NCBI GenBank assembly: GCA_021828605.1
Contig: JAJZEG010000390.1
Coordinates: 1 to 8,731 of the forward strand
Direction: 5' to 3'
Source of the DNA: Pseudomonadota bacterium
GTDB lineage: Bacteria; Pseudomonadota; Alphaproteobacteria; Acetobacterales; Acetobacteraceae
Length of the DNA stretch: 8,731 nucleotides
Shown here: piece after piece, positions 1 to 5,307 of the stretch
Layout: each line of letters begins with the position of its first letter
Numbering within the stretch: position 1 is the first letter of the stretch
The notes under the pieces: generated by a model
What the model was told of the DNA's origin: nothing
The model's input: the letters and a program-made list of their open reading frames with translations, nothing else
Database searches by the model: none
Made by a program: the position numbers and the translations under genes

Positions 1-129
1 GCAGAGCAGAGTCAGCACAGCGCATTCAACACCGACCTGATGGCCGACGCCAAAAATGAGGCGTTTCAGCTCGATCAGGACGGTGTTGAGGTGGGCGACC
101 GGTGCGGGGATTGTGGTAGATTCTGACAT
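1..129 (-). CDS. Possible 5' end of a divergent hypothetical gene (partial)
   Basis: An ATG on the minus strand (127-129) opens a frame with no stop to the window edge, 43 codons, beginning MSESTTIPAPVAHL and continuing with a mostly hydrophobic stretch. Its codons end mainly in C or G (GTC, CTC, ATC, ACC, GCC), the style of the clear minus-strand genes further right, which favours it slightly over the plus-strand frame in the same register (open from base 1 to a TGA at 124-126). There is no convincing ribosome binding site in front of the ATG, and I do not recognise the protein. It may be the start of a divergently transcribed gene, the tail of a plus-strand gene, or non-coding. Only the missing flank can decide. 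Confidence 0.3.
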   Translation of the reverse strand, partial: MSESTTIPAPVAHLNTVLIELKRLIFGVGHQVGVECAVLTLLC

Positions 130-164
130 TGCGTTAGTTTATGGCATAGGTGTGGGCACCTGCG

Positions 165-171
165 AAAGGGG
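165..171 (+). promoter_or_regulatory. Ribosome binding site that decides the TTG start of the SH3 gene
   Basis: The purine run AAAGGGG lies 5 nt before the TTG at 177. The alternative GTG at 150 has no Shine-Dalgarno-like sequence in front of it, and the ATG at 141 in the same frame meets a TAG two codons later. This supports TTG 177 as the start. Confidence 0.5.
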
Positions 172-176
172 CGATT

Positions 177-548
177 TTGAGATATCAGGTTGAGCAGGCT
201 TGGGTTGCTGTGTTTCCGACGCCGATCCGGGTGGTTGCCGGTGAGGTCGTGGTGCTGAGCGGGCGGGAGGAATTATGGGACGGGCATCGTTGGGTCTGGG
301 GCTGTGGTCCTGATGGGCGCGAGGGTTGGGTGCCTGATTGTTTTGTCGACGTCACTGAGTCCAAGGCGGTGGCGCGGGTGGATTATGACGCGAGCGAACT
401 TTCCTGCGCGGTTGGAGAGATTTTGGAGCCGATCCGGGCGGTCTATGGGTGGGTTGAGTGTCGGGCGGCGGGTGGGGCTGTGGGGTGGGTGCCGCTGCGT
501 CACTTGCGGGAAATTGCGGTTGCTTGCCAAGGGAAGCCGGGTGGATAA
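177..548 (+). CDS. Small protein with two SH3-like domains
   Basis: A 123-residue protein that appears to consist of two SH3-like beta-barrels and little else. The first spans about residues 2-59 (MRYQVEQAWVAVFPTP... GWVPDCFV) and the second about 65-113. The second has the look of a classical SH3 domain: an ARVDYDA strand similar to the ALYDY motif, ELSCAVGE similar to the ELSF..GE diverging turn, a GWVE segment, and GWVP before the last strand. There is no signal peptide or membrane segment, so it is probably cytoplasmic and acts as a binding module; the ligand is unknown. The start is placed at TTG 177 because of the ribosome binding site in front of it and because the resulting N-terminus begins directly with the first SH3 strand; GTG 150 would add nine residues. 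It lies 29 bp before purB on the same strand, so co-transcription is likely. The domain call is by motif recognition; the function is not known. Confidence 0.8.
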   Translation: MRYQVEQAWVAVFPTPIRVVAGEVVVLSGREELWDGHRWVWGCGPDGREGWVPDCFVDVTESKAVARVDYDASELSCAVGEILEPIRAVYGWVECRAAGGAVGWVPLRHLREIAVACQGKPGG

Positions 549-565
549 AAGGAGCGGGGCAAACT

Positions 566-570
566 AGGAG
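566..570 (+). promoter_or_regulatory. purB ribosome binding site
   Basis: AGGAG, 7 nt before the ATG at 578. It fixes the purB start and rules out the in-frame upstream extension to about 458, which would overlap the SH3 gene and adds Gly/Ala/Cys-rich sequence not expected in this enzyme. Confidence 0.8.
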
Positions 571-577
571 CGAAAAC

Positions 578-1915
578 ATGATTCCGCGTTATTCTCGGCC
601 GGCGATGGTGGCGATTTGGCAGGAATTGAACCGGTATCGGATTTGGTTCGATATTGAGGCGCATGTGGCGGAGGCGATGGCGGCGCGGGGTGAGATTCCG
701 GCGAGTGCAGCGCAAGCGATTAGGGCGTTGGGCGGGGCGAAGCTGGCGGCGATGACGGAGGCGGATGTTGAGCGGATTGCGGCGATTGAGCGCGAGACCC
801 GGCATGATGTGATTGCGTTTTTGACCTGGCTGGCTGAGGGGATTGGGCCCGATTCGCGCTTTGTGCATTTGGGGCTGACTTCCTCGGATGTGCTGGATAC
901 ATGTTTGGCGGTGCAGCTGACCCAGGCGACGGATTTGTTGTTGGGCGGGATTGAGGCGGTGCTGGCGGCGCTGAAGCGGCGGGCGATTGAGCATAAAATG
1001 ACGCCGACCATTGGCCGCAGCCATGGAATTCATGCCGAGCCCACCAGTTTTGGGCTGAAATTATTGGGCCATTATGCGGAATTTGCCCGCAATCGGGAGC
1101 GGCTGGTGACGGCGCGGCGGGAGATTGCGACTTGTGCGATTTCCGGGGCGGTGGGGACGTTTGCGCATTTGGACCCGGCGATTGAGGCGCATGTGGCGGG
1201 GCAGTTGGGGTTGGCGGTTGAGCCGGTTTCGACCCAGGTGATTCCGCGCGATCGGCATGCGGCGTATTTTGCCACTTTGGGCGTGATTGCCAGCGGGGTT
1301 GAGCGGTTGGCGACCGAGATTAGGCATTTGCAGCGCAGCGAAGTGCGCGAGGCGGAGGAGTTTTTCCATGCCGGGCAGAAGGGCTCATCGGCGATGCCGC
1401 ATAAGCGCAATCCGGTTTTGTCGGAGAATTTGACCGGGCTGGCGCGCATGGTGCGCGGCTTTGTTATGCCCGCGTTAGAAAATGTGGCGCTGTGGCATGA
1501 GCGCGATATCAGCCATTCCTCGGTCGAGCGGTTCATTGGGCCGGATGCGACGATTACGCTGGATTTTGCGCTGCATCGGCTGGCGGGGATGGTTGAACAA
1601 CTCAGCGTGTATCCGGCGCGGATGGCGGAGAATTTGGAGAGTTTGGGCGGGGTGGTGCATTCGGGCGAGGTGCTGCTACTGCTGGCGCGCGCGGGCATTA
1701 GCCGTGAAGATTCCTATAAGATTATCCAGCGCAATGCGATGGCGACGTGGCGGGATCTGGGGATTTCGGGTGCTGAGGATTTTCGCGCGCATTTGCTGAA
1801 TGATCCGGAAGTGGCGGGGCGGATCAGCCCCGAGGCGTTAGAGGCGGCGATGGATGCGCGGTTGCATTTGGCGCAGGTTGAGGCGATTTTCGCGCGGGTG
1901 TTAGAGGCGCCGTGA
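578..1915 (+). CDS. purB: Adenylosuccinate lyase
   Basis: A 445-residue enzyme of the fumarase/aspartase superfamily. It performs two beta-eliminations that release fumarate: SAICAR to AICAR in de novo purine synthesis, and adenylosuccinate to AMP. It is cytosolic and in this family works as a homotetramer with shared active sites. Visible landmarks: TSSDVLDT at 101-108, the histidine loop GRSHGIHAEP at 146-155 (His149 is the expected catalytic acid), and the superfamily signature GSSAMPHKRNP at 269-279, whose first serines form the mobile catalytic loop. ALWHERDISHSSVER at 304-318 is also typical. The length is close to the usual 430-450 residues and no key motif is missing. The ATG start has a clear ribosome binding site. 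The gene sits between the SH3 gene (29 bp) and the NRDE gene (14 bp). Ile codons are almost all ATT, reflecting the G/T-rich plus strand. Confidence 0.97.
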   Translation: MIPRYSRPAMVAIWQELNRYRIWFDIEAHVAEAMAARGEIPASAAQAIRALGGAKLAAMTEADVERIAAIERETRHDVIAFLTWLAEGIGPDSRFVHLGLTSSDVLDTCLAVQLTQATDLLLGGIEAVLAALKRRAIEHKMTPTIGRSHGIHAEPTSFGLKLLGHYAEFARNRERLVTARREIATCAISGAVGTFAHLDPAIEAHVAGQLGLAVEPVSTQVIPRDRHAAYFATLGVIASGVERLATEIRHLQRSEVREAEEFFHAGQKGSSAMPHKRNPVLSENLTGLARMVRGFVMPALENVALWHERDISHSSVERFIGPDATITLDFALHRLAGMVEQLSVYPARMAENLESLGGVVHSGEVLLLLARAGISREDSYKIIQRNAMATWRDLGISGAEDFRAHLLNDPEVAGRISPEALEAAMDARLHLAQVEAIFARVLEAP

Positions 1916-1929
1916 GGCGGTAGGCGCGC

Positions 1930-2652
1930 ATGTGCTCGATTGTGATGTCGCTGCTGGCGGGGGCAAAATTTCCGTTGGTGGTGGCGGCTAATCGCGATGA
2001 AATGATGGATCGGCCTTGGGATCCGCCGGGGCGCTATTGGGACGATGCCGGGATTATCGGTGGGCGCGACCGGCTGGCCGGGGGCAGTTGGCTGGCGGTG
2101 AATGATCACGGGGTGATGGCGGCGTTGCTGAACCGCAGCGGCAGTTTGGGCCCCGAGGCTGGGCGACGCAGCCGGGGGGAATTGCCGATTTTGGCGTTGG
2201 CGGCACGCGATGCACGCGCGGCGTGCGCGCGGATTTTGGCACTGGATGCGGCGGAGTATCGCAGTTTTAATATGGTGATTGCCGATCCGGGCGGCGGGTT
2301 TTTGCTGCGCGGCCTGGCGGCGGGGTTGGTGGCGGCGGCACCCTTGGCGCCGGGGGTGACCATGGTGACGGCGCGCGAGCCGAATGATCCGGGATGTCCA
2401 CGGATTGCGCGTTATCGCGAGCAATTTGAGCGGGTTGCGCGGCCGGAACCGGCGGCGGGATTGGCGGGGTGGGAGGCTTGGGCGCGGTTGCTGGCGGATG
2501 ATACGCCACCCTTGGATTCGGCGATCAGGATTACGCCGCGCGGCTTGTTTGGCACGGTCTGTTCGAGTTTGATTGCGCTGGGGCACGGCCAGGGGCAATT
2601 TTTGTTCGGCACGACGCCCTTGTCTTACTATGACGTATATGGCAACAGGTGA
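1930..2652 (+). CDS. NRDE/TANGO2-family protein (DUF833), probable Ntn-hydrolase fold
   Basis: A 240-residue protein of the NRDE family, which includes eukaryotic TANGO2. The N-terminus is Met-Cys, and Cys2 is the predicted nucleophile of an Ntn-hydrolase-like fold once Met is removed. The family signature Asn-Arg-Asp-Glu follows at residues 21-24 (AANRDEMMDRP). GGRDRLAGGSWLAVN at 44-58 and the following GVMAALLNRSG are the second conserved block; FNMVIAD (113-119) and the C-terminal FGTVCSSLIAL (207-217) are also typical. There is no signal peptide, so it is probably cytoplasmic. TANGO2/HRG-9 homologues have been linked to haem trafficking, but the biochemical role in bacteria is not settled and nothing here proves a haem link. 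The start is the ATG 14 bp after purB, which puts Cys at position 2; the ribosome binding site is weak (TAGG, 5 nt away). Co-transcription with purB is likely. Confidence 0.9.
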   Translation: MCSIVMSLLAGAKFPLVVAANRDEMMDRPWDPPGRYWDDAGIIGGRDRLAGGSWLAVNDHGVMAALLNRSGSLGPEAGRRSRGELPILALAARDARAACARILALDAAEYRSFNMVIADPGGGFLLRGLAAGLVAAAPLAPGVTMVTAREPNDPGCPRIARYREQFERVARPEPAAGLAGWEAWARLLADDTPPLDSAIRITPRGLFGTVCSSLIALGHGQGQFLFGTTPLSYYDVYGNR

Positions 2653-2679
2653 CATAATTAGTCACAAGGGAGTTCGCTC

Positions 2680-3255
2680 ATGAAACGTCGTGTTAATAAA
2701 TCATTGGTTGGATTGGTGGCTGGCGCTGCGCTGGCGGCCTCGGTGGCGACCGCTTTTGCGGCGCCGGAAACCTTGCAGCTGACGCCGGGCAATATGCTGG
2801 CGCAAAACCGGTCATCGGCGGTGTTGTTCGATGTGACCGGCAAATATCGGCAGTTAAACGGCACGCTCACCTTTGATCCGGTGGCGCGCACCTGCAATGT
2901 CGATGTGACCTTCGTGACCCGCAGCCTGCAAATGCCGAATGCGATTTTTCGCGCGCGGGTGATGGCGAAGGATTTTCTGGATCCGGCGAAATATCCGACC
3001 ACTCATTTTGTTGGTCAGTGCACCAATAACGGCCAGACTTTGGTGGGCAACCTGACCATGCATGGCGAGACCCATCCGTTCACCATGGCGGTGACCGATG
3101 AGATTGTGAATAACGCGTTGGTTGGGCTTTATACCGAGGGAAAACTCAATCGCTATCATTGGGGTTTGGACGGTCAGGGCTTGACCGTTGGTAAAATCAT
3201 CACGGTGATGGACACGATTTCGCTGAATGGTCAGCCGCCGAAGCGCCCGCACTGA
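2680..3255 (+). CDS. Secreted YceI-family lipid-binding-like protein
   Basis: A 191-residue protein with a Sec signal peptide: MKRRVNK, a hydrophobic core at about 8-26, and an Ala-Phe-Ala site with predicted cleavage after residue 27. The mature part is a YceI-like domain, a lipocalin-like beta-barrel that in characterised members holds a polyisoprenoid chain. Evidence is the VLFDVTGKY strand (48-56), FLDPAKYPTTHF at 99-110, which is the best family hallmark, LTMHGETHPF at 125-134 (usually LTLRG.T.PV) and the closing RYHWGL / GKIITV strands. It should lie in the periplasm. Cys72 and Cys114 are the only cysteines of the mature chain and could form a disulfide. A good ribosome binding site (AAGGGAG, 2666-2672) sits 7 nt before the ATG. 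The 27-bp gap to the NRDE gene suggests the same transcript. No cytochrome b561 partner, a frequent YceI neighbour, is present. The substrate cannot be named. Confidence 0.9.
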   Translation: MKRRVNKSLVGLVAGAALAASVATAFAAPETLQLTPGNMLAQNRSSAVLFDVTGKYRQLNGTLTFDPVARTCNVDVTFVTRSLQMPNAIFRARVMAKDFLDPAKYPTTHFVGQCTNNGQTLVGNLTMHGETHPFTMAVTDEIVNNALVGLYTEGKLNRYHWGLDGQGLTVGKIITVMDTISLNGQPPKRPH

Positions 3256-3282
3256 ACGCGGTTTAGAGCCTGATCGTTTGGA

Positions 3283-3307
3283 ATTGACGCGCAACGTGCG
3301 CGGCAAT
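3283..3307. repeat. Stem-loop 1 (about 10 bp, one mismatch)
   Basis: ATTG at 3283-3286 pairs with CAAT at 3304-3307. After one A/G mismatch, CGCGCA at 3288-3293 pairs with TGCGCG at 3297-3302 around a 3-nt loop. It lies 27 bp after the YceI gene stop and has no following T run, so it is not a standard terminator. Confidence 0.6.
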
Positions 3308-3337
3308 GACAAGCGTTGCTCAGCCTCGCAAACAAAG

Positions 3338-3391
3338 CTAGAGCGCGTCAGATTGGCGCGACTGCGTCAAGCTGAACATATCGCGCTCTAG
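3338..3391. repeat. Stem-loop 2 (long hairpin with a 6-nt bulge)
   Basis: The outer arms CTAGAGCGCG (3338-3347) and CGCGCTCTAG (3382-3391) are perfectly complementary. Inside, TCAG (3348-3351) pairs with CTGA (3372-3375), and TTGGCGC (3353-3359) with GCGTCAA (3364-3370), the latter with one G-T wobble, around a GACT loop. Bases 3376-3381 are left as a bulge. It shares its last three bases with stem-loop 3, so the two cannot both close fully. Confidence 0.7.
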
Positions 3392-3430
3392 AGTGTTTCT
3401 CACGTGATGAGAAACACTCTACTCATATTT
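3389..3430 (+). terminator. Stem-loop 3, candidate terminator of the plus-strand operon
   Basis: A perfect 13-bp inverted repeat, TAGAGTGTTTCTC (3389-3401) with GAGAAACACTCTA (3409-3421), closes a 7-nt loop ACGTGAT. It is followed a few bases later by a short T-rich stretch, ATATTTT (3424-3430). This is the best intrinsic-terminator-like element after the YceI gene, although the stem is not GC-rich and the T run is short. In the minus direction no T run follows, so it would not work as an intrinsic terminator that way. Confidence 0.45.
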
Positions 3431-3434
3431 TGGC

Positions 3435-3491
3435 GAGCAATTTCAATCATCTGAATGGAATCTTGCGATTCCACTCAGGTGATTATTGCTC
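3435..3491. repeat. Stem-loop 4 (57-nt near-perfect hairpin)
   Basis: GAGCAAT (3435-3441) pairs with ATTGCTC (3485-3491). AATCATCTGA (3445-3454) pairs with TCAGGTGATT (3475-3484) with one T-G wobble. After one A/C mismatch, TGGAATC (3456-3462) pairs with GATTCCA (3467-3473) around a TTGC loop. The only unpaired insertion is TTC at 3442-3444. This gives 24 pairs in all, far more than chance for a 57-nt stretch. Confidence 0.8.
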
Positions 3492-3495
3492 TACG

Positions 3496-3527
3496 AGAGC
3501 GATTCTGGCCCGTGCCGGGATCGCTCT
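3496..3527. repeat. Stem-loop 5, overlapping the stop codon of the minus-strand ligase gene
   Basis: AGAGCGATTCTGGC (3496-3509) pairs with GCCGGGATCGCTCT (3514-3527) around a CCGT loop. It makes 14 pairs including two T-G wobbles on the plus strand. The right arm reaches two bases into the TAG stop (3526-3528) of the acyl-CoA synthetase gene. It is placed where a terminator or 3'-end stabiliser of the minus-strand operon would be, but no T run follows in that direction. Confidence 0.7.
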
Positions 3528-5307
3528 ATTCGTCGCGGTAGAGAAGATTGATTGCGGTTTCGCAATGGTTGGTCACGATATTGCGGCGAAGTTTGAGCGT
3601 TGGCGTTAGCTCGCCGGATTCCACTGAGAAATTGCAATTGAGAATGGCGAAGCGGCGGATTTGTGCGACCCGTGCTTGGGTTTCGTTGATCCGATCAATG
3701 CCGCGCTGGATTTCGGCGCGGAGGTGCGGATCGGTTTCGATGCTGGCCAGATCTATTTTGTTAGTTACCGCGAAGGCCTCCACCGCGTCGCGTGATAGAG
3801 TGAGAATGGCGACGAGATAGGGTCGGCGATCACCGATGACGATGCCATGTTCGACCAAGGGCAGCGATTCGAGTTCGGCTTCGATGTTAGAGGGGGCGAT
3901 GTTTTTACCGCCCGCAGTGATGATCAGGTCTTTTTTGCGCCCGGTTATGAACAGATAGCCATCCGCATCGATCATGCCGAGATCACCCGAGAGCAACCAG
4001 CCATCGACCAGGGTTTCGGCGGTTGCGTCCGGCCGACCGATATAGCCCGCGAATAACTTATCATCGCGCACCAGCACTTCGCCATCCTCGGCAATTTTCA
4101 GCGCGGTGCCGGGGACGGCGCGACCCACAGAGCCCAGGCGGTTGGCGCCGGGCAAGTTGCTTGAGGTGGGGCCGCATGTTTCGGACTGGCCGTATAATTC
4201 ATAGACCACGATATCGAGGCCGGCGAGAAATTCCAGCGTTTCGGGGGCGATGGGTGCGGCACCGGAGATCAGCAGGCGAGCGGCATCAAGGCCGATGGCG
4301 GTTTTGACTTTGCGATAGACCAAGGCATTGGCGAGAGAATATTGCAAACGCAATAGTGGGCTGACCGGCAGGGCGTCGCGTTGGCGGCGATGCCAGTCAC
4401 GACCGATGCGCTGTGCCCAGGCGGCGATGCGGGCGGCCAGGCCGGTGGTTGTGGCGAGTTTTTGTTGGAGGCCGGCTGATAATTTTTCCCAGACGCGCGG
4501 CACGCCGAAAAAAATTGTTGGGCGGACCTGGGGCAGATGCGCGCCGAGCGTTTGCACGGATTCGGCAAAATACAGCGAGAAACCGAAGGCTGCGAAGGCG
4601 TGAACCGATGACATGCGCTCGGCGATATGGGCGAGGGGGAGATAGGAGATGGCCCGGTCGGTGCGGGTTTGCTGGTGCATTTGATAGAGGACATCGAGGC
4701 AATTTGAGAGTGCGCGATGGGACAGGCCGACGGCTTTCGGAGCACCCGTGGTGCCGGAGGTGTAGATCAAGGTGCCGAGATCATCGGGCAAGATGGCCGC
4801 GAGGCGGGATGCACGCGCGGCATCGGGGAGGGCTTGTCCTTGCGCGATCATCGACGCAAAAGAGGACATGTTTGTTAGTTCGGCTGCGCCATCGATCATG
4901 ATGATGCGAGGCGGGTTCGGTAAATCTGTGATGAAGGGGACAAGTTTTTGGTGTTGCGCCTCGGTTTCGAGGATGAGACATGCCGCTCCGCTATCGCGGA
5001 GAATGAAAGCGACCTCGTTGGGTGCCGCGGTGAAGTAGATCCCGACACTGACTGCACCGACCATCATGATTGCCAGATCGGCAATTACCCATTCGAGGCG
5101 GTTATAGGCGAAAATAGCGATGCGATCGCGGGGTTTGATACCGCTATCGAGCAGGGAGCGCGCAAGGGCGCAGACATCGGCGGCCAGTGTTTCCCAGCGC
5201 GTGCCGTGCCAAACCTTGTTGCGATAGTGATAACACGCGAAGGCAGTGGGGTCTGCCGATGCGGTTGCCAGCAGGCGTTGCGGTGTGGCGATGAAGGGCT
5301 TGTTCAC
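3526..5307 (-). CDS. Long-chain acyl-CoA synthetase (AMP-forming, FadD15/ACSL-like)
   Basis: A 593-residue adenylate-forming enzyme that activates a carboxylic acid with ATP and CoA, via an acyl-AMP, to acyl-CoA. Visible motifs in order: the phosphate-binding loop YTSGTTGAPKAVGLSH (182-197), YLPLAHIAERM (222-232) typical of long-chain synthetases, ELYGQSE (370-376), SGDLG (440-444), the hinge region GRKKDLIITAGGKNIAP (456-472) and the C-terminal catalytic lysine in LTPTLKLRR (567-575; Lys572). This motif set and the length match the long-chain ACSL/FadD15 type rather than acetyl- or acetoacetyl-CoA synthetase. Chain length cannot be read from sequence. The start is GTG at 5305-5307, overlapping the TGA of the BKACE gene by 4 bp (GTGA), with AGGG about 8 nt upstream, so translation is probably coupled. 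It is the last gene of the minus-strand operon. It may load the acid that enters the pathway; an AtuH-like role is an alternative. Confidence 0.92.
   Translation of the reverse strand: MNKPFIATPQRLLATASADPTAFACYHYRNKVWHGTRWETLAADVCALARSLLDSGIKPRDRIAIFAYNRLEWVIADLAIMMVGAVSVGIYFTAAPNEVAFILRDSGAACLILETEAQHQKLVPFITDLPNPPRIIMIDGAAELTNMSSFASMIAQGQALPDAARASRLAAILPDDLGTLIYTSGTTGAPKAVGLSHRALSNCLDVLYQMHQQTRTDRAISYLPLAHIAERMSSVHAFAAFGFSLYFAESVQTLGAHLPQVRPTIFFGVPRVWEKLSAGLQQKLATTTGLAARIAAWAQRIGRDWHRRQRDALPVSPLLRLQYSLANALVYRKVKTAIGLDAARLLISGAAPIAPETLEFLAGLDIVVYELYGQSETCGPTSSNLPGANRLGSVGRAVPGTALKIAEDGEVLVRDDKLFAGYIGRPDATAETLVDGWLLSGDLGMIDADGYLFITGRKKDLIITAGGKNIAPSNIEAELESLPLVEHGIVIGDRRPYLVAILTLSRDAVEAFAVTNKIDLASIETDPHLRAEIQRGIDRINETQARVAQIRRFAILNCNFSVESGELTPTLKLRRNIVTNHCETAINLLYRDE

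Larger units (their letters stand above)
3256..3525. other. Convergent intergenic region filled with stem-loops, no gene
   Basis: These 270 bp separate the converging operons. I see no supported coding frame. The region is dominated by five inverted repeats (3283-3307, 3338-3391, 3389-3421, 3435-3491, 3496-3527), listed separately. Four of them are adjacent, covering 3338-3527 with only short gaps. Several modules open or close with a TAGAG/CTCTA-type edge (3339, 3386, 3388, 3523). The arrangement resembles mosaic palindromic repeats scattered between genes in many proteobacteria, but membership of a dispersed family cannot be tested from this window. Confidence 0.85.

Noticed and set aside
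123..151. Possible sigma-70 promoter (CTGACA, 17-bp spacer, ATAGGT) before the SH3 gene
   Set aside because: The -10 element is a poor match and alphaproteobacterial promoters are hard to call by eye; not listed as a feature.
458..577. N-terminal extension of purB by 40 codons
   Set aside because: It overlaps the SH3 gene, has an unnatural Gly/Cys-rich sequence, and the ATG at 578 has a strong AGGAG at the right distance; PurB proteins normally start at this point.
1714..2655. Long minus-strand open frame opposite the purB end and the NRDE gene (313 codons)
   Set aside because: Its product is low in complexity, rich in Arg, Pro and Gln, and matches no family, while the opposite strand encodes two clear proteins. 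Long antisense frames are expected in GC-rich DNA.
3496..3527. Stem-loop 5 as a classical intrinsic terminator of the minus-strand operon
   Set aside because: The stem is good but no T run follows on the minus strand, so it is listed as a repeat only.
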